64,000 nt of DNA, taken from contig CAMBNY010000003.1 of NCBI GenBank assembly GCA_945869165.1, positions 38,637 to 102,636 on the forward strand, in the 5' to 3' direction. A program made the translations under genes and the position numbers. Positions 36,590 through 46,086 of the stretch are shown here, piece by piece (position 1 is the first letter of the stretch; every line of letters starts with the position of its first letter). The notes below the pieces were generated by a model, which was given only the letters and a program-made list of their open reading frames with translations, made no database searches and was not told the origin of the DNA. The stretch is from Comamonas sp. lk (GTDB lineage: Bacteria; Pseudomonadota; Gammaproteobacteria; Burkholderiales; Burkholderiaceae_C).

Positions 36590-36797
36590 GCAATTTCTCC
36601 ATGGAACTTAGATACCGAGACCGCAAACAATCTCGCGTTGGGGTCTGCGACAACGCGCAGCCAGGCGGGATTGACGCACCAACACGCATTTTGACTGATT
36701 GGCCTGACCCAAGGCTTGCGCCCAAGCGCCATGGCGCCAAAGCAAAGCGGCACCCCAGCGCCCTTTGCGGCTAAGGCGCCAAAGGCACAATGGCCGG

Positions 36798-37040
36798 ATG
36801 ACCCAAGCCAACCCTAGCGCCGACACGCCCGGCGAACTGCGCGATGCGCGCCTGACCGCCCTGGAAATCAAAGCCAGCTTTGCCGAAGACCTGCTGGACA
36901 AACTAGACCAAACGGTGATCCGCCAACAAACGCAAATTGACGCGCTGATCAGCGAAGTGCTGCACTTGCGCCAGCAAATCGGCAGCGCGCAAGGGGACAC
37001 CAGCCGCAGCCTGCGCGATGAACTTCCGCCGCATTACTAA
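36798..37040 (+). CDS. slyX: SlyX homolog, small coiled-coil protein
   Basis: The 80-residue acidic protein is a single predicted coiled coil. RLTALEIKASFAEDLLDKLD and VIRQQTQIDALISEVLHLRQ have regular heptads, and the tail ends in the family signature LRDELPPHY (SlyX ends PPHY). The function of SlyX is unknown; in E. coli it is encoded next to the peptidyl-prolyl isomerase gene slyD. The ATG at 36798 gives the standard N-terminus; the frame extends upstream to 36765. Confidence 0.88.
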   Translation: MTQANPSADTPGELRDARLTALEIKASFAEDLLDKLDQTVIRQQTQIDALISEVLHLRQQIGSAQGDTSRSLRDELPPHY

Positions 37041-37207
37041 AAACGTCTCCCCCAAGGTGCCATGCGTGCTGCCTCGCAAGGTCGCCTGGCAGCAGCAGTT
37101 GATTGCACACCGAAATTCGATGACATCCCGATCAGCGAACAAGCCCTCAGGCACAGCCGCATAATCTGCCGCCAAGCGCTCCCATTTCCATCGCCTAGGA
37201 CCCAGCT

Positions 37208-37780
37208 ATGAACCGCTATCCCCAGCCCGACCTGAACACCCTGCCCGCTGATATCCAGGAAAAAATTCTGGAGGTACAGGAAAAATCCGGCTTTATTCCG
37301 AATGTCTTTTTGGCACTGGCGCGCCGTCCAGCCGAGTGGCGGGCGTTTTTTGCTTACCACGATGCGCTCATGTTGCGCGAAGGCTCCAGCCTGAGCAAAG
37401 GCGACCGCGAAATGATCATCACCGCCACCAGCGCGGCCAACCAGTGCCTGTACTGCGTGGTGGCACATGGAGCGCTGCTGCGCATCTACGAGAAAAAACC
37501 TTTACTGGCCGACCAGGTGGCGACCAATTACCGCAAGGCCGACGTCACCCCTCGCCAACGCGCCATGCTGGACTTTGCGATGAAAGTTTGCCAGTCCAGC
37601 CACACGGTAGAGGACGCCGACTTTGCCGCGCTGCACGCCCATGGCTTTGACGACGAAGATATTTGGGACATCGCAGGCATCACCGCCTTTTTCGGCCTGT
37701 CTAACCGCGTAGCCAATGTGAGCGGCATGATGCCCAACCCTGAGTTCTATATGCTGGGGCGCCAGCCCCGGCAGAAATAA
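37208..37780 (+). CDS. Peroxidase-related AhpD/CMD-like protein
   Basis: The 190-residue all-helical protein has the AhpD-type redox site CLYCVVAH (Cys80, Cys83, His87), preceded by REMIITATSAANQ. In AhpD the Cys pair works as a peroxidase or reductant with the nearby His. This subgroup is usually annotated as an uncharacterised peroxidase-related enzyme. The WDIAGITAFFGLSNRVANV block near the C-terminus is also typical. GGT starts 8 bp downstream, so the two may be co-transcribed; a shared role in thiol metabolism would be an inference only. Confidence 0.9.
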   Translation: MNRYPQPDLNTLPADIQEKILEVQEKSGFIPNVFLALARRPAEWRAFFAYHDALMLREGSSLSKGDREMIITATSAANQCLYCVVAHGALLRIYEKKPLLADQVATNYRKADVTPRQRAMLDFAMKVCQSSHTVEDADFAALHAHGFDDEDIWDIAGITAFFGLSNRVANVSGMMPNPEFYMLGRQPRQK

Positions 37781-37788
37781 AACGCAAT

Positions 37789-39678
37789 ATGCAAAGCCAG
37801 CCCATGCAGGTGCGTTGGCAGCTAGCGCAAGTTGGCCCGCAGGCGCTTGTGGCTGCGGGCCGCTTGCGTAAAGCGCTAAGCGGCCTGCTCCTGGGTGCGG
37901 CTTTGTGCGCTTCAGCACAGGCGCAAACAACTACCCCTGCGGCCAATGCGCAGCCCGAAGGCGCTAGCAAAATCGTTCAAAACGCTGGCTGGCATTTTAA
38001 AAAGCAGGCCGTCGCTGCGGCCAACCCATTAGCCACCGAAGCGGGCTACGCCATGCTGACCGCAGGCGGCAGCGCGGTGGACGCAGCCATCGCGGTGCAA
38101 ATGGTGCTCAGCCTGGTCGAGCCGCAAAGCAGCGGCATTGGCGGCGGCGCATTTTTAGTGCACTTTGACGGCAAAAACGTACGAGCCTACGACGGGCGCG
38201 AAACTGCTCCTGCGCAAGCCGGGCCGGATTTATTCCTGGGCGCAGACGGCAAGCCTCTAGCCATGAAGCAGGCCATCGTCGGCGGACGCGCGGTAGGCAT
38301 ACCTGGCGCGCTGCGCATGCTGGCCATGGCGCATACGGCGCACGGCAAACTACCCTGGGCGTTTTTATTTGCGCCTGCGATACGACTGGCCCGTGACGGG
38401 TTTGCGGTCAGCCCGCGCCTGGCGGCTTTGCTGGCGGGCGAAACCGCGCTGCAAAAAGACCCGGTGGCAGCGCAGTATTTTTATGACGCCCAAGGCCGCC
38501 CTTGGCCCGCAGGCCATCTGCTGCGCAACCCAGAGCTCGCCGCCGTTTTGCAGCGCATCGCCACCGAGGGGCCGGACGCCTTGATGACGGGCGAGGTCGC
38601 CCAAGCCATGGTAAACGCGGTGCGCCAACACCCCAGCAACCCGGGCCTGCTGCAACTGAGCGACCTGGCCGCTTACCGCCCGTTGCTGCGCCAGCCCTTG
38701 TGCACCAACTACCGCGTAGCACCCAAAACCTACCGCCTGTGCGGCATGCCGCCCCCAAGCTCGGGCATGCTGACCATCGCCTCTATCCTGGGCACTCTTG
38801 ACTTCACGCCAGCCGCCAGCCTGTCCTTGACCGGTGGGCAGCCCGGGGCCGACTGGCTGCACCTGTACGCGGAGGCCTCGCGCCTGGCCTTTGCTGACCG
38901 CGCTGCTTACGTGGCAGACCCGGCGTTTACCCCGGCCCCGTCGGGCGACTGGCTCAGCCTGGTGCAGCCCGCCTACCTGCAAGCACGCGCCGCGGCCATT
39001 ACACCGCAAGGGCCGGCGATGCCAGCGGTACGGGCCGGAACACCTGGACCTGCTGCGCAAACGCCGCTGGGCTGGGCGCCCATGCCCGCGCAAACCGAAC
39101 ACGGCACCTCGCATATCTCGGTACTGGACCGCTGGGGCCATGCTGTGGCCATGACCACCACCATCGAAGACGCTTTCGGCGCACGCCTGATGGTCAACCG
39201 GGGCAAAGGCTTGGCGGGCGGCTTTTTGCTCAATAACCAGCTCACCGATTTCAGCTTCAGCCCCAGTGGCGCCGATGGCAAACCCGTCGCCAACCGGGTG
39301 CAACCGGGCAAGCGGCCCCGCTCGTCCATGGCACCCACCTTGGTGTTTGACGCGGACAGCGGCGCCCTGCAATTGAGCGGCGGCAGCCCTGGCGGCGCCT
39401 TCATCATCCACTTCACCGCCAAAACCTTGTACGGCGTGCTGCGCTGGGGGCTCAGCCCGCAGGCTGCGATTGATCTACCCAATTTCGGCCCCATGGAGGG
39501 CATCACCTTTTTAGAAAAAGACCGCTTCACGCCCAGCACGGTAGCGGCGCTGCGCGATCGCGGCCACCAAGTGCTGGAAATGCCTTTGACCAGTGGCTTG
39601 CAAGTGATCGCACGCGACGCCGCAGGCTGGGCCGGTGGGGCAGACGGCCGGCGCGAAGGCCTGGTGCTGGGCGACTGA
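37789..39678 (+). CDS. ggt: Gamma-glutamyltransferase (glutathione hydrolase)
   Basis: The 629-residue precursor has a leader ending SAQAQ and should act in the periplasm. GGT cleaves the gamma-glutamyl bond of glutathione. It processes itself at a conserved Thr, here in TEHGTSHISVLDRWGHAVAM, into large and small subunits. Other motifs are SSGIGGGAFLVHFDGK, YDGRETAPA and PKTYRLCGMPPPSSG in the large subunit; the small subunit has KRPRSSMAPTLVF and LSGGSPGGAFIIH. Length is slightly above the 580 of E. coli, partly because of the long N-terminus; Met6 is an alternative start. Confidence 0.94.
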   Translation: MQSQPMQVRWQLAQVGPQALVAAGRLRKALSGLLLGAALCASAQAQTTTPAANAQPEGASKIVQNAGWHFKKQAVAAANPLATEAGYAMLTAGGSAVDAAIAVQMVLSLVEPQSSGIGGGAFLVHFDGKNVRAYDGRETAPAQAGPDLFLGADGKPLAMKQAIVGGRAVGIPGALRMLAMAHTAHGKLPWAFLFAPAIRLARDGFAVSPRLAALLAGETALQKDPVAAQYFYDAQGRPWPAGHLLRNPELAAVLQRIATEGPDALMTGEVAQAMVNAVRQHPSNPGLLQLSDLAAYRPLLRQPLCTNYRVAPKTYRLCGMPPPSSGMLTIASILGTLDFTPAASLSLTGGQPGADWLHLYAEASRLAFADRAAYVADPAFTPAPSGDWLSLVQPAYLQARAAAITPQGPAMPAVRAGTPGPAAQTPLGWAPMPAQTEHGTSHISVLDRWGHAVAMTTTIEDAFGARLMVNRGKGLAGGFLLNNQLTDFSFSPSGADGKPVANRVQPGKRPRSSMAPTLVFDADSGALQLSGGSPGGAFIIHFTAKTLYGVLRWGLSPQAAIDLPNFGPMEGITFLEKDRFTPSTVAALRDRGHQVLEMPLTSGLQVIARDAAGWAGGADGRREGLVLGD

Positions 39679-39705
39679 GCCCGGCCCCACTCCTACAATC
39701 TCGCG

Positions 39706-41592
39706 ATGGCGATCCCCCAGACTTTTATCCAGGAATTGTTGGCGCGCGCCGACATTGTGGACATCGTCGGGCGCTATGTGCAGCTCAAAAAAGGCGGCGC
39801 CAATTTCATGGGCTTGTGCCCGTTTCATGGCGAAAAATCTCCGTCTTTTTCGGTGAGCCCCAGCAAGCAGTTTTTCCATTGTTTTGGCTGCGGAAAAAAC
39901 GGCAATGCCATCGGCTTTTTGATGGACCACGCTGGTATGACTTTCGTGGAGGCGGTGCAGGACCTGGCGCAGCAATTTGGCATGCAAGTGCCGCAAGAAG
40001 ACACCTCGCCGCAAGACCGCGCCCGCGCCCAAGAGCAAAAAGAAAAACAGAACACGCTGACCAGCGTGCTGGAAAAAGCCGGGGAAGCCTACCGCCGTCA
40101 GCTCAAAGACGCGCCGCGCGCGGTGGCCTACCTGAAAGGGCGCGGCCTCTCCGGCGAAGTGGCCAAGCGCTTCGGCCTGGGCTATGCGCCCGAGGGCTGG
40201 CGCAGTCTGGCCAGCGTGTTCCCGCAGTACGACGACCCGCTGCTGGTGGAAAGCGGACTGGTCATCAGTAACGCCGAAGAAGGTGGCGAAGAAAAACGCT
40301 ATGACCGTTTTCGTGACCGGGTGATGTTTCCTATCCGCAATGTCAAAGGCGAATGCATTGGCTTTGGCGGCCGCGTACTAGGCGATGAAAAGCCCAAATA
40401 CCTCAATTCGCCCGAGACTCCGGTATTTAGCAAAGGGCGCGAGCTCTACGGTCTGTTTGAAGCCCGTGCGCATTTGCGCGAAAAAGGCTACGCGCTGGTT
40501 ACCGAGGGCTATATGGACGTGGTGGCGCTGGCGCAGTTGAGTTTTCCCAATGCCGTGGCTACGCTGGGTACGGCCTGTACGCCTGACCATGTGCAAAAGC
40601 TGTTCCGCTTTACCGACGCCGTGGTGTTCAGCTTTGACGGCGACAGCGCGGGCCGACGCGCGGCGCGCAAAGCGCTGGACGGTGCTTTGGCCTATGCCAG
40701 CGATGTGCGCAGCATCAAGTTTTTGTTTTTGCCAGAGGAGCATGATCCCGACAGCTTTATCCGCGCCCATGGCAGCGAAGCCTTTGCGCAGGCCGTGGGG
40801 CAGGCCACGCCGCTAAGCCGATTTCTGGTGGAAGCGGCCAGCGAGGGCTGCGACCTGCACAGCGCAGAAGGCCGCGCACATCTGGCGAGCAACGCCAAGC
40901 CACTGTGGAGCGCCTTACCCGATGGAGCGCTCAAATTGCAACTGCTGAGCGAGATCGCTGACTTGGTGCAATTGAATGCGCGGGAACTCTCCCAGCTTTG
41001 GCTGCCAGCATCGCAGGCAGCGGGGGCTAGCGGGGCGCGCGGCAAGCGGGAGGGCCATAAACTTGCAGCTACGCGCCTTAGCAAAGTGGCAGGCTCGGGC
41101 AACGTCAATGGCTACGGTGGGCGCTCCAGCAATGCACTTCGACTACGCAGCCGCCCGGCCAGCCGCGCCGACCATGCGGCGCGTATCTTGTTGGCGCAAA
41201 GCCATTTGTGGGATAGCCTTTCCAATGAAGACCAGAGCATGCTTTGCGAATTGCCCACCCCTTTGGGCGAACTCTTTGTTTGGCTGGAAGGAAAGTTGCA
41301 CGAACATGGGCCGCTTAACTGGACCGCGCTGCGCGGCGAGCTGGCCGGCCAAAGCTTCCAAGACCGTGCGCTGCAGCTGATGGATGGACCAACCGCCCCC
41401 TCCAGCCACACTGAAGAAGCCGCTCTAGATTTGCCCGATGTACTGAAACGGCTTGTCATTGACCGCGTCACCGTGCAGATGAACGATTTGGCAGCGGCAA
41501 TCAGCGATCCAGAAGTGCAGCGACGGTATCGCAGTCTCGAGGCGCGAAAAAAAATGCTGACTGAGGAGCTGGAAGCATTAAAATTGGTATAA
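39706..41592 (+). CDS. dnaG: DNA primase
   Basis: DnaG makes RNA primers for replication. The 628-residue protein has a CHC2 zinc finger with Cys38, His41, Cys59 and Cys62 (LCPFHGEKSPSF, FHCFGCGKNG). A TOPRIM core follows with VTEGYMDVVAL and FSFDGDSAGRRAARKALDGA. The C-terminal helicase-binding domain begins after a low-complexity stretch near 440-485 (AAGASGARGKREGHKL). It ends LTEELEALKLV with a TAA that overlaps an extended -10 promoter for rpoD. The dnaG-rpoD order is the conserved macromolecular-synthesis arrangement without rpsU. Confidence 0.97.
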   Translation: MAIPQTFIQELLARADIVDIVGRYVQLKKGGANFMGLCPFHGEKSPSFSVSPSKQFFHCFGCGKNGNAIGFLMDHAGMTFVEAVQDLAQQFGMQVPQEDTSPQDRARAQEQKEKQNTLTSVLEKAGEAYRRQLKDAPRAVAYLKGRGLSGEVAKRFGLGYAPEGWRSLASVFPQYDDPLLVESGLVISNAEEGGEEKRYDRFRDRVMFPIRNVKGECIGFGGRVLGDEKPKYLNSPETPVFSKGRELYGLFEARAHLREKGYALVTEGYMDVVALAQLSFPNAVATLGTACTPDHVQKLFRFTDAVVFSFDGDSAGRRAARKALDGALAYASDVRSIKFLFLPEEHDPDSFIRAHGSEAFAQAVGQATPLSRFLVEAASEGCDLHSAEGRAHLASNAKPLWSALPDGALKLQLLSEIADLVQLNARELSQLWLPASQAAGASGARGKREGHKLAATRLSKVAGSGNVNGYGGRSSNALRLRSRPASRADHAARILLAQSHLWDSLSNEDQSMLCELPTPLGELFVWLEGKLHEHGPLNWTALRGELAGQSFQDRALQLMDGPTAPSSHTEEAALDLPDVLKRLVIDRVTVQMNDLAAAISDPEVQRRYRSLEARKKMLTEELEALKLV

Positions 41593-41593
41593 T
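41585..41593 (+). promoter_or_regulatory. Extended -10 promoter ahead of rpoD
   Basis: TGGTATAAT (41585-41593) is a perfect extended -10 (TGn plus TATAAT). It overlaps the last codons of dnaG. No good -35 sits at 17 bp, which extended -10 promoters can do without. It would give an rpoD leader of about 210 nt. The 218-bp gap (41593-41810) has no ORF that I can support. Confidence 0.6.
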
Positions 41594-41810
41594 CCTTTTT
41601 TTTGGCAAGAGCGACAGTAGCACCTCCGGCACCGGCCACCCAGTGACAACGATCACATAGGCCACCCGTCCGCAAGGGCTGCAATCCAAATGTTCGCCCG
41701 CACAGCTTGCCCCAAGTCCCCGTTGTTTCGCTAAATTGCCTGCGCTTATGTCCAAGCGCTTGGCGTTGTTGATGCCCCATCCGATCCTCTCCATCACTGA
41801 AGGTTGAACC

Positions 41811-44708
41811 ATGCCGACACCAAAAAACACAAAAGCATCTAAGCCAGCGGCAAAAAAGCCGGTAAAAAAGATAGCGGCGCCATTGAAAAAATCGCCTGCG
41901 GCTAAAGCTAAGCCACTGCCCGCTAAAAAGGTGATGGCCAAGACTGCCAAAGCCGCCGTGAAGCCGCTAGCCAAAGCCACTGCGAAGAGCGCTGCCAAAA
42001 CCAAAGCTGCTGCTGCTCCGGTCAAGAAGTCTGCCATCACAAACAAGGCAAAAGCGCCCCTTAGCAAAGCAAAGCCCAATGCCAAAGCGATCCCGAAAAA
42101 GGCAGTTGCGGTGAAAAGCACCAAGGCGCCCGCCAAAAAAGTAGTCGCGAGTAAATCATCCGCGAAAATTAATGCAACAATTGCCAAAAAAGCAATCAAT
42201 AAAACTCCAGCAAAGGCAAGCAGCACAACACTGAAAGCGTCCAAACCGACAGTTCCGGGCAAAGCGAAAAGCGCTGCGCCACTAAAAAAACCCCCTGTAG
42301 CCAAAGCCCACGAGACACCACCGGTCGTGTCCAAGGCGGTACCCAAGAAATCCATGCCAAAAGTTAGTCCTTCTGTTCCAGTCACCCCATCTAAAAAACC
42401 CACGGCTGCGCCAGCCGCAAAGTCAGGTAAAGAAGCCGCGAAATCTGCGGCTAAAAAGCCCAGCCCAGCGCTAGCTGTAAAGCCGGCAAGCCAAGCAATT
42501 GCCCACGCAGCCAAAGCCAATGCGGGTTCGGCCAAAGCCGATCCCAAAAAGACGACTGCCACCCCCGCCAAAGCGGCGGCTGTGCCCGCAAAAACCCCCG
42601 TTAAACCTGCTGCCAAACCCGCAGTGAAACCCGCGACCAAGGCAAAAACCAAGGCGAAGGGCAAAGGCGCGCTGGGCGACGGCGACGATGCCGATTTATC
42701 GGACATTGAGGCCGAGCTTGAAGTCGAGCCGGTTGCGGCAGACAGCGCGGAGAAAGTCAAACCGCTGCGCATGAAGATCAGCCAGGCCAAAGCCCGCGCG
42801 CTGATGAAGGAATTTGGTCTAGAGCAAACGATTCTGTCGGAAGAAGAGAAAGTCAAACACCGCGTCGCGTTTATCGAAATGGTCAAGCTCGGCCGCACCC
42901 GTGGATACTTGACCCATGGCGAAATCTCGGACCATTTGCCCGGTAAATTGGTGGAGACGGAAACACTGGAGGTTGTAATCTCCATGCTCAATGACATGGG
43001 TGTGGCCGTCTACGAACAAACCCCCGACACCGAGACGCTTTTGCTCAACAACAACGTGGCAACTGCAGCGACCGAGGCCGAGGCGGAAGAAGAAGCCGAA
43101 GCAGCGCTGTCTACCGTGGACAGCGAGTTTGGTCGCACTACCGATCCGGTGCGCATGTACATGCGCGAGATGGGAACGGTAGAGTTGCTGACCCGCGAAG
43201 GCGAAATTGAAATTGCCAAGCGTATCGAAGGCGGCTTGATGGCGATGATGGAGGCCATCTCCGGTTCGCCAGCCACGATTGCCGAGATTTTGCGTCTCGG
43301 TGAAGACATCCGCGAAGACAAGGTGGTGATCACCACCATCGTCGATGGTTTTTCCAACCCGAACGAAGCCGATGACTATGTGGCTGAGGAAGATTTTGAT
43401 GAATTTGATGCTGACGACGACGACGACGGTAAAGGCGGCTCTAAAGCACTGACCAAAAAGCTGGAAGAACTCAAACGCGAGGCGTTGATTCGCTTTGACC
43501 GCCTGCGCGAACTCTTTGAGACCATGCACAAGCTCTACACCAAAGAGGGCCATGGCACGCCGGCTTACATGAAGGCGCAAAGGCTGCTTAGCGAAGAGTT
43601 GATGACCATCCGATTTACCGCTAAAGCGATTGAAAAGCTATGCGATATGGTGCGTTCGCAAGTCGATGAAATACGCAAGAAAGAGCGGGAACTGCGCCGC
43701 ATTATTGTGGACAAGTGCGGTTACAGCCAAGACCATTTCATTGCAGAATTTAGTGGCCGCGACAAAAATGGGAACAAGATTGCCAGCAATTTGCTCAATC
43801 TCAAATGGATTGAAAAACAGGCGGCCGCCGGTAAGCCTTGGAGCACGGTCATGGCGCGCAATGTTCCGCCCGTGCAGGAAATTCAGCAACGCTTGGTAGA
43901 CCTGCAAGCGCAAGTCGTGGTCCCGCTGGATCAACTTAAGGACATCAACAAGCGCATGAACCAGGGTGAGGCATCGAGCCGCTCTGCCAAGCGTGAAATG
44001 ATCGAGGCTAATTTGCGCCTCGTGATCTCGATTGCCAAAAAATACACCAACCGTGGCTTGCAATTCCTCGATCTCATCCAAGAAGGCAATATCGGTCTCA
44101 TGAAGGCGGTTGACAAGTTCGAATACCGCCGCGGCTACAAATTCTCCACCTACGCGACTTGGTGGATCCGCCAGGCGATCACGCGCTCGATTGCCGATCA
44201 AGCGCGCACGATCCGCATCCCGGTGCACATGATCGAGACCATCAACAAGATGAACCGCATCAGTCGCCAGCATTTGCAAGAGTTCGGCTTCGAGCCGGAC
44301 GCCTCGGTATTGGCCGAACGTATGGAAATTGCCGAAGACAAGATCCGCAAGATCATGAAGATCGCGAAAGAGCCGATTTCCATGGAAACGCCGATTGGCG
44401 ACGATGACGACAGCCACTTAGGGGATTTCATCGAAGACGGTGCCAACACAGCGCCCATGGAAGCGGCCATGCAAGCCGGTTTGCGCGATGTGGTCAAAGA
44501 CATTTTGGATAGCCTGACGCCGCGCGAAGCCAAAGTATTGCGCATGCGCTTTGGTATCGAGATGGCCAGCGACCACACGCTAGAAGAAGTAGGCAAACAG
44601 TTTGATGTAACGCGCGAGCGGATACGTCAGATCGAAGCCAAGGCGCTGCGCAAGCTCAAGCACCCCAGCCGCAGCGACAAACTGCGCAGCTTCACCGACA
44701 CCTTGTAA
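41811..44708 (+). CDS. rpoD: Primary sigma factor RpoD with a very long Lys/Ala-rich N-terminus
   Basis: Residues from about 330 on are a normal sigma-70. Region 1.1 is [20 protein letters not shown] and region 1.2 [16 protein letters not shown]. Regions 2.1-2.4 include [20 protein letters not shown] and [20 protein letters not shown] (near residue 775), and region 4.2 is [20 protein letters not shown] non-conserved block with an Asp-rich loop ([10 protein letters not shown]) separates 1.2 and 2.1. The first about 286 residues are almost only Lys, Ala, Pro, Ser, Thr and Val in AKK/PAK-type repeats, like histone H1 tails. The total of 965 residues far exceeds E. coli RpoD (613). Confidence 0.97.
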   Translation: MPTPKNTKASKPAAKKPVKKIAAPLKKSPAAKAKPLPAKKVMAKTAKAAVKPLAKATAKSAAKTKAAAAPVKKSAITNKAKAPLSKAKPNAKAIPKKAVAVKSTKAPAKKVVASKSSAKINATIAKKAINKTPAKASSTTLKASKPTVPGKAKSAAPLKKPPVAKAHETPPVVSKAVPKKSMPKVSPSVPVTPSKKPTAAPAAKSGKEAAKSAAKKPSPALAVKPASQAIAHAAKANAGSAKADPKKTTATPAKAAAVPAKTPVKPAAKPAVKPATKAKTKAKGKGALGDGDDADLSDIEAELEVEPVAADSAEKVKPLRMKISQAKARALMKEFGLEQTILSEEEKVKHRVAFIEMVKLGRTRGYLTHGEISDHLPGKLVETETLEVVISMLNDMGVAVYEQTPDTETLLLNNNVATAATEAEAEEEAEAALSTVDSEFGRTTDPVRMYMREMGTVELLTREGEIEIAKRIEGGLMAMMEAISGSPATIAEILRLGEDIREDKVVITTIVDGFSNPNEADDYVAEEDFDEFDADDDDDGKGGSKALTKKLEELKREALIRFDRLRELFETMHKLYTKEGHGTPAYMKAQRLLSEELMTIRFTAKAIEKLCDMVRSQVDEIRKKERELRRIIVDKCGYSQDHFIAEFSGRDKNGNKIASNLLNLKWIEKQAAAGKPWSTVMARNVPPVQEIQQRLVDLQAQVVVPLDQLKDINKRMNQGEASSRSAKREMIEANLRLVISIAKKYTNRGLQFLDLIQEGNIGLMKAVDKFEYRRGYKFSTYATWWIRQAITRSIADQARTIRIPVHMIETINKMNRISRQHLQEFGFEPDASVLAERMEIAEDKIRKIMKIAKEPISMETPIGDDDDSHLGDFIEDGANTAPMEAAMQAGLRDVVKDILDSLTPREAKVLRMRFGIEMASDHTLEEVGKQFDVTRERIRQIEAKALRKLKHPSRSDKLRSFTDTL

Positions 44709-44712
44709 GCCG

Positions 44713-45558
44713 GTGAGCGACCACGCCCAGCCTTTTGTGCTGGCCGGCGTCATGGGCTGGCCGGTAGCGCACTCGCGCTCGCCGCTCATCCATAGCCACT
44801 GGATCGCGCAATATGGATTGCGAGGCGCCTATGTGCCTTTAGCAGTGCAGGCAACGCAACTCGAGCAGGCCTTGCGCGCGCTGCCGGTGCTCGGTTTTGC
44901 CGGCTGCAACCTGACTATTCCGCACAAAGTGCAAGCCCTGTCGATCCTGGACCACATTGACCCGATTGCCCAACGCATTGGCGCGGTCAACACCGTGGTG
45001 GTGCAGGCAGATGGCAGTTTGCGCGGAACCAATACCGACGCCTTCGGCTACATCGAAAGTCTGCGTGAAGCCCAGCCCCATTGGGTGGCCGACCAAGGGC
45101 CAGCCGTGGTCCTGGGGGCAGGTGGCGCATCCCGTGCGGTGCTCTGCGCGCTGATGGATGCGGGCGTACCCATCATCCGGCTGTGCAACCGCGATGCCGG
45201 TAAAGCGCAAGCTTTAGCCCAAGAGTTTGGCGCGGTGGTGCAGACCTTGCCCTGGTCTGAGCGTCATGCAGCGCTGCAAGGTGCGCAGCTGTTGGTCAAC
45301 ACGACCAGCCTGGGCATGGACGGACAAGACGCACTGGACATCCGCTTGGATGCCTTACCTGCTAGTGCCGTGGTGTCGGACATTGTGTATGTTCCACGTT
45401 TGACGCCACTCTTGGCAGCGGCGCAGGCGCGCGGTAACCCGATAGCCGAAGGCCTGGGCATGTTGCTGCACCAGGCACGCCCGGCATTTGCAGCGTGGTT
45501 CGGCCCTTTGCCCGCTATTTCTACAAACCTTTTGCACACAGTGCACGCCAGCCTGTAG
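44713..45558 (+). CDS. aroE: Shikimate dehydrogenase
   Basis: AroE reduces 3-dehydroshikimate to shikimate with NADPH in aromatic amino-acid synthesis. The 281-residue protein has SRSPLIHSHW (substrate site), NLTIPHKVQAL with catalytic Lys72, GTNTDAFG with Asp109, and the cofactor loop VLGAGGASRAVLCAL. The C-terminal EGLGMLLHQARPAFAAWFG block is typical. It starts with GTG 4 bp after the rpoD stop, so it is probably read through from rpoD. Confidence 0.96.
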   Translation: MSDHAQPFVLAGVMGWPVAHSRSPLIHSHWIAQYGLRGAYVPLAVQATQLEQALRALPVLGFAGCNLTIPHKVQALSILDHIDPIAQRIGAVNTVVVQADGSLRGTNTDAFGYIESLREAQPHWVADQGPAVVLGAGGASRAVLCALMDAGVPIIRLCNRDAGKAQALAQEFGAVVQTLPWSERHAALQGAQLLVNTTSLGMDGQDALDIRLDALPASAVVSDIVYVPRLTPLLAAAQARGNPIAEGLGMLLHQARPAFAAWFGPLPAISTNLLHTVHASL

Positions 45559-45619
45559 CCGAAGTTTTCGCCGGGCCCAGCCTGGCACTCGCTTTTTATA
45601 TTCAAGTAAAGGATTTTTC

Positions 45620-45967
45620 ATGCATACCAGCCCCTCCGGACTCCAATACGAAGACACCGTGCTCGGCGACGGCGATACCGCCGCCGCAGGCCAGCATGTA
45701 CGGGTGCACTACACCGGCTGGCTTTTCCAGGACGGTGAGCAAGGCGAAAAATTTGACTCCAGCAAAGATCGGGGCGACCCGTTTAGCTTCCGCCTAGGCG
45801 CCGGCATGGTGATCCAGGGCTGGGACGAAGGCGTGGTCGGTATGCAGGTAGGCGGCTGCCGCACCCTGATCATTCCGCCCGAGCTGGGCTACGGCAAGCG
45901 TGGCGCAGGCGGCGTGATACCGCCCAATGCGACCCTCAAGTTCGAGGTCGAGCTGCTGTCCGTCTGA
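45620..45967 (+). CDS. FKBP-type peptidyl-prolyl cis-trans isomerase
   Basis: This is a single 115-residue FKBP domain. VRVHYTGWLFQDGEQGEKFD holds the conserved Tyr and the Asp of the active site, FRLGAGMVIQGWDEGVVGMQ the Val-Ile-x-Gly-Trp core, and GYGKRGAGGVIPPNATLKFE the 80s loop. No signal peptide is visible, so it should be cytoplasmic. AAAGGA sits upstream of the ATG at 45620; the longer open frame from 45488 lies inside aroE. Confidence 0.95.
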   Translation: MHTSPSGLQYEDTVLGDGDTAAAGQHVRVHYTGWLFQDGEQGEKFDSSKDRGDPFSFRLGAGMVIQGWDEGVVGMQVGGCRTLIIPPELGYGKRGAGGVIPPNATLKFEVELLSV

Positions 45968-46017
45968 GGACGCCCCATGGCCTGCCGCCTTGGGCATAGA
46001 AAAAACCGCCGCATGGC

Positions 46018-46045
46018 CTTGAATTAGGCCTGCGGCACCCCATGT
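46018..46045 (+). promoter_or_regulatory. Sigma-32 heat-shock promoter of grpE
   Basis: CTTGAA (46018-46023), a 14-nt spacer and CCCCATGT (46038-46045) match the RpoH consensus (CTTGAA, 13-14 nt, CCCCATnT) without a mismatch. The -10 contains the upstream in-frame ATG at 46042, which therefore cannot be the start codon of this transcript. Confidence 0.85.
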
Positions 46046-46086
46046 CTTTTGCACGCCGCTTTATTAACGGAATTTTTGGTAAGCAC

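Noticed and set aside
36720..36790. Repeated GGCGCCAAAG segments before slyX
   Set aside because: Two short copies in GC-rich DNA, without T-run or symmetry, are too weak to call a regulatory element.
38365..39411. 348-residue minus-strand ORF
   Set aside because: Shadow of the gamma-glutamyltransferase gene, composed mainly of Gly, Arg, Ala and Gln.
41501..42997. 498-residue minus-strand ORF with long hydrophobic stretches
   Set aside because: It is antisense to the Lys/Ala-rich start of rpoD; codons for Lys and Ala read backwards give Leu, Phe, Gly and Ala, which only mimics a membrane protein.
46042..46086. Upstream ATG as grpE start
   Set aside because: It lies inside the -10 element of the heat-shock promoter.
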